Source: Candidatus Bathyarchaeota archaeon (GTDB lineage Archaea > Thermoproteota > Bathyarchaeia > 40CM-2-53-6). Taken from it: a stretch of 64,000 bases of DNA. This document shows positions 50,881-60,271 of the stretch, one piece after another (position 1 is the stretch's first letter; each line of letters starts with the position of its first letter). The notes beneath the pieces were generated by a model. That model did no database searches, was not told where the DNA came from, and saw nothing but the letters and a program-made list of their open reading frames with translations. The translations under genes were made by a program, and so were the position numbers. Location of the stretch: NCBI GenBank assembly GCA_005884195.1, contig VBBP01000052.1, positions 1-64,000 of the forward strand, given 5' to 3'.

Positions 50881-51273
50881 TCAACGGGTTCCAGGCACGG
50901 CTTCGTTCTGAATAGGCACCGCCGGGATCGCTGCTTCGGACGAGGCGGCTTCCTTCCTCCAAACCCTCACACCCGCTGGAGTTATGACGATCCGCTCCTC
51001 CCCTAGACGAGCAATGTCTCCCCCCAACGATTTCGTGTAGTCCGTTAGCTCGGTGATTGCCAGTTTTGTCTCTTCCACGCTCCTTCGCGCCAAGGGAGTG
51101 ATCCTTACGATGAGAATATTGCCAGTCCTAACTTCCCCCTTTATCGTCTCTACGTCGTCCAGCTCCTGAAGAGGGAGGGCTTTCACGTAGATCGTAGAAT
51201 GCTGCATTTGGGAAGGATCAGCTAGGCTCCGTGAGCTTATCATCGGGCCTGGACCAGATTCAACTTTAAACAT
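50881..51273 (-). CDS. sepF: SepF-like cell-division protein
   Basis: The 130-residue protein has a core (STIYVKALPLQELDDVETIK through GNILIVRITPLA, EETKLAITELTDYTKSLGGD, GEERIVITPAGVRVWR) that is the SepF/DUF552 fold. Archaeal SepF links FtsZ filaments to the membrane through an N-terminal amphipathic segment; here the N terminus is short and the membrane anchor is weak. The C-terminal 25 residues are Ala/Pro-rich and disordered. Confidence 0.85.
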   Translation of the reverse strand: MFKVESGPGPMISSRSLADPSQMQHSTIYVKALPLQELDDVETIKGEVRTGNILIVRITPLARRSVEETKLAITELTDYTKSLGGDIARLGEERIVITPAGVRVWRKEAASSEAAIPAVPIQNEAVPGTR

Positions 51274-51300
51274 TTCCCTGACTATTTTCGACAGAAACAG

Positions 51301-51804
51301 TCAACTCGAGCTTGGCACGGTGGGGCCTTTGGGCCTTATGACTTCCCAAATAATGTCCCCGACGTAATGAATGTTCTCGACGACCTTACCCTTCTTTGTC
51401 GCTGCCATCGAACCCGATCCTATGAGGGCTCTTCCCACCGCGAGGTATTTGCCATGCTTCTCGTCCAAGACCACCAAGAGCTGCCTTTCACTAAACTCTC
51501 CATTTACCTTCCGGATTCCCGGGGCCATGATATCGGCCCCTCCTACTACATGTGGAACAGCGCCCATATCGACGACGATCCTCGGCATACTGTCGAGGGC
51601 AGACGTATTGGTCAATACTGGTGCAAGTTCGCCTTTTCGCCTGAAAGCGACGGCGACCCCATCGACAAATACGATTTCGGAGTCCTTGACAGTCTCTATT
51701 TCTACTCTGGATTTGTGGGTGAGATGTTGCTGGTTCGGAAGACGTCGCAACTCTTCAATCAGAGGCTTTGAGTCACGATCTTTGAGTATTATTCTAACTG
51801 TCAA
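51301..51804 (-). CDS. PUA-domain RNA-binding protein (MCT-1/Tma20-like)
   Basis: The 167-residue protein has an N-terminal alpha/beta domain (DSKPLIEELRRLPNQQ; VFVDGVAVAFRRKGELAPVL) that precedes a PUA domain: PRIVVDMGAVPHVVGGADIM, APGIRK, and HGKYLAVGRALIGSGSMA. The arrangement matches MCT-1/Tma20, which in eukaryotes works on ribosome recycling and reinitiation. It is on the same strand as sepF, 27 nt upstream. Confidence 0.88.
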   Translation of the reverse strand: MTVRIILKDRDSKPLIEELRRLPNQQHLTHKSRVEIETVKDSEIVFVDGVAVAFRRKGELAPVLTNTSALDSMPRIVVDMGAVPHVVGGADIMAPGIRKVNGEFSERQLLVVLDEKHGKYLAVGRALIGSGSMAATKKGKVVENIHYVGDIIWEVIRPKGPTVPSSS

Positions 51805-51886
51805 GACTTTTCAGAATCAACCAAGAGAGACAATCTTTAAAAGAGTACCTTCGCCCGACAACCGCAACTCTCCGGTTGGACGATGA

Positions 51887-52117
51887 ATGTCTGAAGTTGC
51901 GGCGAAGATCTTCGAAGAGAGCCTGAACAAAGTCGTACTTGTCCAGCTCAAGGGCGGACGAAGCGTTAGAGGGAGACTCTACAGCTTCGACCAGCACATG
52001 AACCTAGTACTGGAAGACGCTGAGGACGTCACCAATGCGGAATCGACCAAGAAGCTCGGCACCATAATAGTTCGAGGAGACAACGTTGTCCTCGTGTCCC
52101 CGCCACCGAAGCGCTAG
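51887..52117 (+). CDS. Sm-like (LSm) archaeal protein
   Basis: The 76-residue protein has the Sm1 motif VVLVQLKGGRSVRGRLYSFD then QHMNLVLED, and the Sm2 motif IIVRGDNVVLVSP. It forms heptameric rings that bind U-rich RNA. An Sm-L37e operon is common in archaea, but no L37e gene follows; 52118-52415 shows no gene I can support. Confidence 0.94.
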   Translation: MSEVAAKIFEESLNKVVLVQLKGGRSVRGRLYSFDQHMNLVLEDAEDVTNAESTKKLGTIIVRGDNVVLVSPPPKR

Positions 52118-52415
52118 AACTTTCATCTTATCCTCATTCATACTGGTTCGACATAGTCGGTCTCTTTGAACCGATAGGAACTTGAGTCATGATTTGTTGC
52201 CCTTCGAAGACGAGAGAATAACTGCGTACCGACATTCGGTGGATAAATTTCAGCGGGTCCAGAGAGATGTGTTGGAATTTCTGTACTGTAAGCTTCGAAC
52301 GCGACTCACAGTTCAAGGCTTAGGATGGTGCCCATTTAGCTTAGCTCGAGCCCGACGTCTTACAAAGGTTAAATAGAATCCGTCCGGCAGTCGCGGTTTC
52401 ACACCGTGAAAAGTC

Positions 52416-55058
52416 TTGATTCGGGGGGCCTTGTGCGTAATGCTCATAATTCTATTTCTGATGCCCGTTGTTCCCCAATCATTAAGCTCACAACCTGAAC
52501 TCCCGTCGCACCCGATGCAGGCCTTGCCTCCTGTTGTAGGCCAGGACCCTAACGGGACCCTCGTAGCCTTCAACGCAACTCGAGCGCAATTCGACCTCTA
52601 TACCCAGCAGACTCCTGGCCGAGCCGACTCCGGAGCAGGGGGAACCCTGACCTGGTTCGGAGGTAACTTCACTGGCGTTTCCGGAACAGGATTCGACGTT
52701 ACCCTGCCAAACGGCAATGCCGGTGAGAACGTTACTTGGCCTATAGTCATCATACCACATGGGAACTTCTCTTCGACTACCTACCTCAAGTTCGACTGGA
52801 GAGGTAGCCTTGGAAACGGGACCAAGGCGAGCTATCTAGTCTATAACGGCACGAGACTTGCCACCATTTTCAACATTACAAGGATCAATCAGACACCGAT
52901 CACTGGAGGTCCTCCGTCGGTTAATGCTGGAACTCCCCCCGTTGGCTGTGGCGCCACTGACGAGTGCTTGGATGTTTCTAGGTTCATCGGGTTCAATCTT
53001 ACATTGACCTTTCTGTTCAGCTCGAACTCGACCGGAAAAGGACTTAGCGTCAGAGTGAGCGATATTGAAGTTGCTTCGGCAGACCTAACCCCGAGTAGTT
53101 CGTTCTCACACTCAATGAGGTTCGACCCAACAAACTCGACCAGAGTCATCCATAACGCCGACCTCACGCTTCAGTACAACGCCACAGTAACATATCGCAA
53201 GCCGAACACGGCAACGGGCCATTTGAACCACACATGGGCTCAAACGGTCGTTTCCTACTACTATCCCGACTCATACCAACAAATCGCCATCAAGCAGAAT
53301 GGTACGTCCCTGTCGCTCGCTTCCCCTCTCGCGCAGGGGAAGTGTTCGGCTTCTTTCTGTACTAATTCACAATTCATCGCCCTGAACATGACAAGCCCGA
53401 ATGCAGTACTCAAGGCCAATATCAACATAGCAGCGAACACCGTTAACATCGAAGCAGGGGTTCAGACCACATTAGGCGGTGTCCCTACCAGCTACTGGGG
53501 TCCGGGTGACAATCTTCAAGTGAAGGTCAATCTTCGTCAAGGGGTCAACGTCACTGGGTCCAACATAGTGTCGGCTAACAAGACAGGTGTCGTCCGACTT
53601 ACCCAAACATTCACGGCCACCAAGCGAGGAATCTCCCTCGAAAACTTCACCAATCCACTCCCTCAAGATACCGCTTTGCTAGGTCTATGGACCCTGAACA
53701 GCACTTTCATCAATGGTTACGACTACGGGTTCAACTCCACCACGTTCACGCTCGAACAGCTCGGAGTCACCGGGTTCACCTATTCTGGAAGCAATCAACG
53801 CTTGAGCACTGGGGGAACGCTAACCTATGCGTCCAACTCAGCGGCAGCAATAAACGTCAATGGCTATGTCTTTGCAGTTGACAGAGGGTCGGGAGCTGCG
53901 CCGATATCGACGCCGACAATAACCAGTGGTACTGGAATCTATGTTTCCAATATCACCCTACTCAACGGAGTGTTCACTTCAGGGGGACAACTGATCATGA
54001 CATTCACCCTCATCAACCCGACAACAACCGCTATGGAAGCCAACCTAACAATTGACCATGAATGGGTCAGCAACGTCTCACACGGTTCAAACACAACTAT
54101 TGCCGTGCCATCGGGGTCCGACACGTTCACACGTCTACAACAATACGTTTACAGACTGAATGCAACATTTACCCCCGGCGGCATTCAGATAATTGTCACC
54201 GGAATTTCCAGCGGAGGCAACAGTATTTCTGCAAATCTCCCACCAGGCAATCCTCCCGTAACAAGCCTCCGACAACACTCAGGTCTGTTCAAGATAACCG
54301 TCACCAGCGAACCTGTCTCAGCGTCATCCCCTTGCGTTCCATCGTGTAGTAATAGCTTAGAATCTCCTGCCTACGCGTATGTCTTGGTTAATCCGCCTGT
54401 TCCTGGAAGGCTCTTAGCCTCAGGAAGTTTTACGTCAGTATCAGACGGATCGTTCTCCACAATAATTAGTTCCGGCAAGATACTCGGCGCGAGAAAGTTG
54501 ACGTTCTTGTCGTTGGGAAGAGATCCAAGTGGTCTCGCCATCACGGTCCAAGGCAAAACATCACAGGAATCAACACTTCTTCAATCAAGCATAGACAGTA
54601 TTCCAACAGCAACTCAAAACCAGGCTATGACAATAACTCTCCATTTGGCAAGCAACTCGACTACAATAGACATGAACATGACGATCAGCTTGAACATTGA
54701 AGGGCGTGGAGTCGTCCAGAGCCAATCCGGAATCTACATCCCGCGCGGCACGACAAAGGACGTCTCCTTCAACTTCAACGCCCCACCAAGCGTAGGAGTG
54801 TATTCCCTAACTTTCTTCTCACCCGACTACGGCGCGCCGCTAATCACCGGCACCCTTCAAGTCTCCGTCTTACAAAGCAGCCTCCAAGTAATCATTCCCG
54901 CGATCATAGGGCTCGCGGCCGCGATTGTCATACTCCTGATCTTCCTGTTCCGGAAAAAGCCACAAGCGGTTCTCGAACCATCTGCAAAAGATAAGCAATC
55001 CGGGGGAAAGACTACAAAACCGAGTCCGAGATCTTCAAGCTCGAAATCCTTAACTTGA
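52416..55058 (+). CDS. Large secreted glycoprotein anchored by a C-terminal membrane span
   Basis: The 880-residue protein starts at TTG. A signal peptide (about 1-25) is followed by about 800 residues of Ser/Thr/Asn-rich beta structure with dozens of Asn-x-Ser/Thr sequons (e.g. FNATRAQFDLY, GGNFTG, NSTG) and a few paired cysteines. A membrane span (about 833-855) and a basic/Ser-rich tail end it. It is likely a cell-surface or S-layer-associated protein. A TATA-like GGTTAAATAG lies at about 52368-52377. No enzymatic motif seen. Confidence 0.8.
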   Translation: MIRGALCVMLIILFLMPVVPQSLSSQPELPSHPMQALPPVVGQDPNGTLVAFNATRAQFDLYTQQTPGRADSGAGGTLTWFGGNFTGVSGTGFDVTLPNGNAGENVTWPIVIIPHGNFSSTTYLKFDWRGSLGNGTKASYLVYNGTRLATIFNITRINQTPITGGPPSVNAGTPPVGCGATDECLDVSRFIGFNLTLTFLFSSNSTGKGLSVRVSDIEVASADLTPSSSFSHSMRFDPTNSTRVIHNADLTLQYNATVTYRKPNTATGHLNHTWAQTVVSYYYPDSYQQIAIKQNGTSLSLASPLAQGKCSASFCTNSQFIALNMTSPNAVLKANINIAANTVNIEAGVQTTLGGVPTSYWGPGDNLQVKVNLRQGVNVTGSNIVSANKTGVVRLTQTFTATKRGISLENFTNPLPQDTALLGLWTLNSTFINGYDYGFNSTTFTLEQLGVTGFTYSGSNQRLSTGGTLTYASNSAAAINVNGYVFAVDRGSGAAPISTPTITSGTGIYVSNITLLNGVFTSGGQLIMTFTLINPTTTAMEANLTIDHEWVSNVSHGSNTTIAVPSGSDTFTRLQQYVYRLNATFTPGGIQIIVTGISSGGNSISANLPPGNPPVTSLRQHSGLFKITVTSEPVSASSPCVPSCSNSLESPAYAYVLVNPPVPGRLLASGSFTSVSDGSFSTIISSGKILGARKLTFLSLGRDPSGLAITVQGKTSQESTLLQSSIDSIPTATQNQAMTITLHLASNSTTIDMNMTISLNIEGRGVVQSQSGIYIPRGTTKDVSFNFNAPPSVGVYSLTFFSPDYGAPLITGTLQVSVLQSSLQVIIPAIIGLAAAIVILLIFLFRKKPQAVLEPSAKDKQSGGKTTKPSPRSSSSKSLT

Positions 55059-55095
55059 AGCGAGAACCAGTCACTAGAATTCTTTGGTCAGCGTC

Positions 55096-55317
55096 ATGGA
55101 GTCCGGTCCTGAGGAACCAATAGGCGAACCCTTACCGGCTGAGGCTCCGCCTCGAGAACGAAACCCGGGCGGGCTAATTTACGAGTGCATAAACTGCGGA
55201 TCAAAGCTCACGGCTGACCAGCTGGCGATGACGCCGGAAATCAAATGCCCGTTCTGCGGGTACAGGATACTTCGAAAAGTAAGACCTCCAATCGTAAAGC
55301 ACGTGAAGGCACGATAG
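55096..55317 (+). CDS. rpoP: DNA-directed RNA polymerase subunit P (Rpo12)
   Basis: The C-terminal 50 residues are the Rpb12/RpoP zinc ribbon: YECINCGSKL, then IKCPFCGYRILRKVRPP. A Pro/Glu-rich N-terminal extension of about 25 residues is longer than usual. The ATG at 55096 is preferred over a TTG four codons upstream. It is an essential polymerase assembly subunit. Confidence 0.93.
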   Translation: MESGPEEPIGEPLPAEAPPRERNPGGLIYECINCGSKLTADQLAMTPEIKCPFCGYRILRKVRPPIVKHVKAR

Positions 55318-55391
55318 CCAGGCCAGTCATCCGCTCGGAAAGCGGATATAACTAACCTGCTTCTATCTGACCAAATCTGAGCCGAGGAACT

Positions 55392-57119
55392 GTGCAGCAA
55401 CAAATCAAAGACAAGTACAAGTTACTATCCGAGACTGCCCGGCGGAGAGGATTCTTTTGGGGCTCGTTTGAGATCTACGGTGGCCTCAGCGGCTTCCTCG
55501 ATCTAGGGCCTCTCGGCGTCGGACTGAAAAGACAGATAGAAGACACCTGGCGTCAATTTTTCCTTCGACGCCATGGGTTCGTCGAAGTATCGACTCCCAT
55601 AATCACCCCGCACAAGGTCCTGGAAGCTTCGGGTCACGTTGAGAACTTCAAAGACCCAATGACGGAGTGCAGCAACTGCCACAGAAGATTCAGAGCAGAC
55701 CAACTGGTCAAGGAAGCTACCGGCCTAGAGACTGAAGGAATGAGCCTGGAACAACTTGGCTCGCTCCTGAAGGAAAGACACGTGAAGTGTCCTGAGTGTG
55801 GCGGAGAATTGGGGCCCCCTCAATATTTCATGACAATGTTCAAGACTAGCATAGGTCCGTACGGCGAGGATCCCGCCTACGGCCGCCCGGAGGCGGCTCA
55901 GGGAATATTCGTCAACTTCCGCCGAATCTTTGAGACTATGAGGGAGAAGTTTCCAATCGGAATAGCACAAGTTGGGACCGTCCTCCGCAACGAAATATCA
56001 CCTAGACAGGGCCCTTTGCGATTGCGTGAGTTCACGATAATGGATTTCGAGCTCTTCTTCGACCCAGAAGAGCCTGACTGTCCCTACCTTGACGAGGTCG
56101 CATCTGACGAGCTATCGATCGTTACGGAAGAAAATAGGAAGGAAGGCACAGAAAACGCGATCAGCGTTGAGGTAGGCGAAGCAGTCAAGAAACAATTGAT
56201 CAAGGCACCATGGGCAGCATACTTCATGGCACTCTCAAAACGGTTCCTGAACCAGCTAGGCGTCGAGGGGCAACATCAAAGATTTTTCGAAAAACTTCCG
56301 GCCGAAAGAGCCCACTATTCAGCCCAAACATTCGACCACGAAGTTAGGCTGGACCGCTGGGGCTGGACTGAAGTCGCAGGTTTCGCCTACAGAACAGACT
56401 ACGACTTGCGAAAACACATGGAAGCCACCGGAGAAGACTTACGAGTCTTCAAACCCTATCCAACGCCTCAGCTCCGCAAGGTCAGATCAATACGGCCAAA
56501 CCACCAAAACATTAGAAAGATCTTTAAAGAAGAAACAGGAAGAGTCGCCGACCTAATATCCAAAGACGACCCGGAAAAACTGCTGAAAGCCCAGAAGGCC
56601 GGACAGCCAGTAAGGATCGGGTCGTACATTGTTCCACCAGACTGTTTCGACGTTGTTGATGAAGAGGTGAAGGAAACAGGCACCCGCTTTCTACCACACG
56701 TGATAGAGCCAAGCTTCGGAGTGGAACGTCTCCTCTACACGACCCTCGAATACAACCTTACAATGAAGGAAGACAGACTCATTCTGGGTCTCCCATTCAA
56801 CCTCGCTCCCATACAGGCGTCCGTCTTTCCCCTAGTAAACAAAGATCGATTGCCAGAGCGGGCAACCGAGGTGTTCGAAGCACTCATCGCCAACGGGCTG
56901 AGAGTAGACTATGACGAATCAGGCTCGATAGGAAGGCGATATGCCAGGGCGGATGAGGCCGGCGTACCTCTTGGAATCACCATAGACTATGATACCCTCA
57001 AAGACGACACGGTCACAGTCCGAGATCGTGATAGCTGGAGCCAAATGAGAACCCCTGTTGGAACGCTCGCATCGACCATCCACACGATAGTGAAAGAGGG
57101 CTTCAAACCGTCAAAATGA
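55392..57119 (+). CDS. glyS: Glycyl-tRNA synthetase, dimeric archaeal/eukaryotic type
   Basis: The 575-residue class II enzyme starts at GTG. It has RRGFFWGSFEIYGGLSGFLD at the start, a zinc-ribbon insert (CSNCHRRF, CPECGG), motif 2 FRNEIS-like VLRNEISPRQGPLRLREF, motif 3 PSFGVERLLY and an anticodon-binding domain (APIQASVFPLVNKD). It charges tRNA-Gly. First of a run of rightward genes through endA. Confidence 0.95.
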   Translation: MQQQIKDKYKLLSETARRRGFFWGSFEIYGGLSGFLDLGPLGVGLKRQIEDTWRQFFLRRHGFVEVSTPIITPHKVLEASGHVENFKDPMTECSNCHRRFRADQLVKEATGLETEGMSLEQLGSLLKERHVKCPECGGELGPPQYFMTMFKTSIGPYGEDPAYGRPEAAQGIFVNFRRIFETMREKFPIGIAQVGTVLRNEISPRQGPLRLREFTIMDFELFFDPEEPDCPYLDEVASDELSIVTEENRKEGTENAISVEVGEAVKKQLIKAPWAAYFMALSKRFLNQLGVEGQHQRFFEKLPAERAHYSAQTFDHEVRLDRWGWTEVAGFAYRTDYDLRKHMEATGEDLRVFKPYPTPQLRKVRSIRPNHQNIRKIFKEETGRVADLISKDDPEKLLKAQKAGQPVRIGSYIVPPDCFDVVDEEVKETGTRFLPHVIEPSFGVERLLYTTLEYNLTMKEDRLILGLPFNLAPIQASVFPLVNKDRLPERATEVFEALIANGLRVDYDESGSIGRRYARADEAGVPLGITIDYDTLKDDTVTVRDRDSWSQMRTPVGTLASTIHTIVKEGFKPSK

Positions 57120-57186
57120 CCTAGACTAGACTGCTGCTAGTTTTTTATGGCAAGGATAGCTTCACCTTGCGAGACAGTGCTACTTG

Positions 57187-57846
57187 ATGACCTTCCCAGT
57201 CGAAACCGAAGCAAACATACGACGAAGAATACTCGACATCTGCAGAGAACAAACCAGAAACGTCGTGGACATAACACGCGAACTAGCCCTCATGACCGAC
57301 AACGTTTCCGATGGAAAGGCAAAGGAAGCCAAGGAACACTACCAAAACATGCTAAAGATTCTAGGAGACTTCGAAGGAACCAAGAAGAAACTTCTCGAAG
57401 AGGTTGCTTCTTTCGGAACCCTCCTGAGCAACCGGGAGGATTTCATCAGGCTCATTTTCAAGATCGGCGAAGTAGCCGACTATGCGCAGGGCATTGGTTA
57501 CCGGCTCTCTGCAGTGATCGACCGAAACTGGAAGGTCGACAAGAAATACACCAAGCGGCTGGCCGAACTGAATGCCCTAGTTCTTGAGGAGATGTCCAAA
57601 ATAAGAGAGACGGTCATGTCCCTCGGGTTCAACCCAACCAAAGCCATGGAGCTCTCCAGAGGCGTCGAGGAAACGGAAAAGAAAGTCGATACGGCTTATC
57701 GATCTCTCGACCTCGAAGTACTAGATGAGAAGATTCCGTTACGAACTCTCCTTCTAGTCAGAGACCTTAGTGCTCACATGGAGAACATGGCCGACCTAGG
57801 AGTGGACGTTGTAGACCTGATCAGGGTAATCGCCCTGACGGCCTAG
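57187..57846 (+). CDS. DUF47/PhoU-like phosphate-related regulator
   Basis: This all-helical protein of about 219 residues has a DUF47 pattern: ICREQTRNVVDITRELALM, FGTLLSNREDFIRLIFKIGE, VADYAQGIGYRLSAV and a C-terminal ENMADLGVDVVDLIRVIAL. Such proteins accompany phosphate permeases or act like PhoU; no transporter gene lies next to it here. The stop is 7 nt before endA. Confidence 0.82.
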   Translation: MTFPVETEANIRRRILDICREQTRNVVDITRELALMTDNVSDGKAKEAKEHYQNMLKILGDFEGTKKKLLEEVASFGTLLSNREDFIRLIFKIGEVADYAQGIGYRLSAVIDRNWKVDKKYTKRLAELNALVLEEMSKIRETVMSLGFNPTKAMELSRGVEETEKKVDTAYRSLDLEVLDEKIPLRTLLLVRDLSAHMENMADLGVDVVDLIRVIALTA

Positions 57847-57853
57847 AAGGATC

Positions 57854-58423
57854 ATGAAGCCCACGGGACTTCAAGGTGAAGCGGAACTTATCGGAACCCG
57901 CCTCATCGTATGGGACGCCAAGACCGGGCTTGACATTTACCGGTCGGGATTCTTCGGAAAACCAGTCGGAATACCAAAACCGAAGCCAGACCAAGACTTC
58001 GACGTCCCATTGTTGCTCGACCTTATGGAAGGACTCTATCTCCTTGAGCATGGCAGAATATCCGTCGTTGATGGAAGGACCAAAGAACCTGTTCGCAAAT
58101 CACTCTTGTTGAGAGAAGCAAGAGAGACGTATCGTGGATTCAGTCAGGCGTACCAAGTGTACAAAGACTTGAGAAACAAGGGCTACATCGTCACCCCTGG
58201 AATAAAGTTCGGCGCTGACTTTGCCGTGTACGAACATGGACCTGGGATTGATCATGCTCCCTTCATCGTCTCGGTCGAAGATCCCGAGTCCATCATGGGG
58301 CCCTTCGAGGTAGTCCGAGCTGGAAGGCTGGCAACTACCGTTAGGAAGCAATTCATCATAGCGATCCCAGACACTAAGCTGGACGAGATACGATATCTCG
58401 TCTTTAGCTGGTTCAAGGCCTAA
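57854..58423 (+). CDS. endA: tRNA-splicing endonuclease
   Basis: The 189-residue protein is a complete single-unit enzyme. An N-terminal domain is followed by the catalytic domain with Tyr126 (ADFAVYEHGPG), His134 (IDHAPFIVSVED) and Lys165 (TTVRKQFIIAI). These residues cleave both strands of BHB motifs, leaving 2',3'-cyclic phosphates. Subunit type cannot be settled from one gene: full catalytic residues suit a homotetramer or the catalytic chain of a heterotetramer. It would process tRNA-Lys and the pcm transcript in this window. Confidence 0.95.
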   Translation: MKPTGLQGEAELIGTRLIVWDAKTGLDIYRSGFFGKPVGIPKPKPDQDFDVPLLLDLMEGLYLLEHGRISVVDGRTKEPVRKSLLLREARETYRGFSQAYQVYKDLRNKGYIVTPGIKFGADFAVYEHGPGIDHAPFIVSVEDPESIMGPFEVVRAGRLATTVRKQFIIAIPDTKLDEIRYLVFSWFKA

Positions 58424-58432
58424 CTCGAGCGA

Positions 58433-58780
58433 TCATAGCGGCCTATCGCCGCTCGTCTGAGCATTCCTTAGGAATGTAAGGGCGAAGTCGCGCGCATGTC
58501 GCTCGGTTCCTCTGTGTTTTCCGTTGACATGTCTCAAGTGATGATAGAATTCATGTATCAGAACGTACGGATCAAACAGGTATTCTTCACTCGACATGTA
58601 AATGGCCCGCTCTTTATGTACGTAGCATCCTAGGGCCTTTTTTTCCCCCTTGGGTAGACCGATCCTCAGAGTAGGCTTTTCCACTCGGTAGTGTGCGCAC
58701 AGGGCGTCTAGCGCTTCCTCAGGCTTTTTCTCAATCGCAATGAGCCGTACAATCTTTCCCTGAAACATGGCCTCGTCCAA
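58433..58780 (-). CDS. Small HExxH zinc metallopeptidase-like protein
   Basis: The 115-residue protein carries LIHEFYHHLRHVNGKHRGTE, an HExxH zinc motif with a downstream Glu/His region (TERHARDF) that could be the third ligand. The size and order (short N-terminal domain, then YMSSEEYLFDPYVLIHE) resemble SprT-like or minigluzincin proteins. It is convergent with endA. Substrate unknown. Confidence 0.75.
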   Translation of the reverse strand: MDEAMFQGKIVRLIAIEKKPEEALDALCAHYRVEKPTLRIGLPKGEKKALGCYVHKERAIYMSSEEYLFDPYVLIHEFYHHLRHVNGKHRGTERHARDFALTFLRNAQTSGDRPL

Positions 58781-58932
58781 GGCATTTCTTGGCGCCGAGT
58801 GTGTCGGGCTCAGAGCTTCTCAACTACCGTTGTGACGACCTCGTATTCCATGCGCTAGCGCCAAAGACGTTGGCGTTTTTCGTAATGCAACTCTTTAAGG
58901 TTCTTTGAACAGAACACTTCACTCGACCTGTA

Positions 58933-59436
58933 ATGTGGGAGAAGATACGCGATCTCTTTGGGGCTCACCCCGAACGGCTGCGAGTTGCCAGGTTTCTCCT
59001 CCAAAATGGGCTTTCAATCAAAGGCGACAAGATTTACGTCAATGAAGTCGAAGTCCCCACGCTCAAAGTGGCAAGAGTGGTTGGAGTCGACCGGCGTACC
59101 GTAAAGGAGACGATCCGAGCGATCAACATGGACAAAGAAATCAAGATGGTCTTTTTGGGACTAGAGACAGCGGGGCCTTCGTTTCGAGCTGTGGCCAAGC
59201 AGATGGGCTTAGGAGTGGTTGAGATCGCATCGGACAATCCGAACGACGTCGGAATTCTTGCAAATGCCGCCAGGGTCCTGGCTAACCACGGCATAAGCAT
59301 TAGACAGGCGCTCGTCGATGACCCTGAAATCAATCCAGATCCGAAGCTCACCCTGATTGGGGACCGAGTCATCCCTGGGAAGGCGATCCCACTGATTTTG
59401 AAAATTAGAGGAGTTGCCAAAGTGTCGGTCTACTAG
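58933..59436 (+). CDS. ACT-domain regulator of amino acid metabolism with HTH
   Basis: The protein has 167 residues. Residues 1-75 hold an HTH (VARFLLQNGLSIKGDKIYVN; VARVVGVDRRTVKETI). The C-terminal part is an ACT domain (IASDNPNDVGILANAARVLA; HGISIRQALVDDPE; LTLIGDRVIPGKAIPLILK). It matches the archaeal group predicted to be amino-acid-responsive regulators (COG2150 type). The ligand and targets are unknown. Confidence 0.85.
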   Translation: MWEKIRDLFGAHPERLRVARFLLQNGLSIKGDKIYVNEVEVPTLKVARVVGVDRRTVKETIRAINMDKEIKMVFLGLETAGPSFRAVAKQMGLGVVEIASDNPNDVGILANAARVLANHGISIRQALVDDPEINPDPKLTLIGDRVIPGKAIPLILKIRGVAKVSVY

Positions 59437-59501
59437 TTACCAGAACTCACAAAGTTACTAAAGGTAACATTTATAGCTCAATTTCGTTACCTAGAGTAAC
59501 G
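59436..59501 (+). promoter_or_regulatory. Promoter with paired palindromic operators for the regulator-hsp20 operon
   Basis: Operator 1 is GTTAC-TAAAG-GTAAC (59454-59468), directly upstream of TATA TTTATAG (59470-59476). Operator 2 is CGTTAC-CTAGA-GTAACG (59485-59501), over the expected start near 59499. The centres are 32 bp apart, about three helical turns. An extra GTTAC half-site lies at 59436-59440. Binding would block TBP/TFB and polymerase together. Confidence 0.75.
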
Positions 59502-59517
59502 AATAAGGGTCATTCCA

Positions 59518-60264
59518 ATGATACTGCAACTTAGCGTCTCCACAGAAACCCAACGCGTGTTCCCCCAGGACATCCTCGACTACAAGACATTCGCCCAAAG
59601 ACATCAACGTCTAACCGAGAAGAACGAACTCAGACAATTCGAACGATTTCACGCCGCTAGACATCTGATTTCTCAAGAGATGGACACCTACCTAGACGCA
59701 AAACTGACACCGGACGACCCCTCCCGAACCATGACCGTCGACGTATGCGGAGTCAAGAACGGAACCCTGACAGCGGTATTCTGTCAGACTGCGGGACTCG
59801 ACGAGCTACTCGCAAGATCCATCGAGACAATCAACAAAGCTCAGAACGCCAGCGCCGTGATTCTTCTCCCCCGGGAATTGGATCAGCCTGTGCTCAAAGA
59901 ATCGATGCGCGCCGCCCTCGAAAAAGGGAAGGTTACAATGGAAGTGCTCGGCTGGTTCGATGACACGCTTGAAGAAACCTTTCGGGAAACCCTGGGTCTC
60001 ATAGAGCTCTTAGGAAACGAAACGAGAATGAGAATGCTAGCGCCACTCCTTGAGAAGTCAGAAGCAAAAAAAGACTATCGGACCAGAATAAACCCGAAGC
60101 TCGTCTACCACAACATCGCTGCTCTTTCCGATGCAGGCCTCCTCGACGAGAACAACGAGGGAACCTATGACCTGAGTCAATTCGGGAAGACGATCCTCGC
60201 CGAATTCATCACGTTTCTAGAGAAGACACGGAAGACCCTCGATGAGTCAAAGACCGGGAGGTGA
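59518..60264 (+). CDS. Winged-helix regulator of the hsp20 operon
   Basis: The protein has 248 residues. The N-terminal 150 form an alpha/beta domain of unknown family (MTVDVCGVKNGTLTAVFCQT; ASAVILLPRELDQP). The C-terminal 85 are an ArsR-like wHTH: LIELLGNETRMRMLAPLLEK, PKLVYHNIAALSDAGLLDEN, with wing EGTYDLSQFGK. It sits behind palindromic operators and 7 nt before hsp20, so it is probably an autorepressor responding to stress, analogous in logic to Pyrococcus Phr. Confidence 0.8.
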   Translation: MILQLSVSTETQRVFPQDILDYKTFAQRHQRLTEKNELRQFERFHAARHLISQEMDTYLDAKLTPDDPSRTMTVDVCGVKNGTLTAVFCQTAGLDELLARSIETINKAQNASAVILLPRELDQPVLKESMRAALEKGKVTMEVLGWFDDTLEETFRETLGLIELLGNETRMRMLAPLLEKSEAKKDYRTRINPKLVYHNIAALSDAGLLDENNEGTYDLSQFGKTILAEFITFLEKTRKTLDESKTGR

Positions 60265-60271
60265 AACATGA

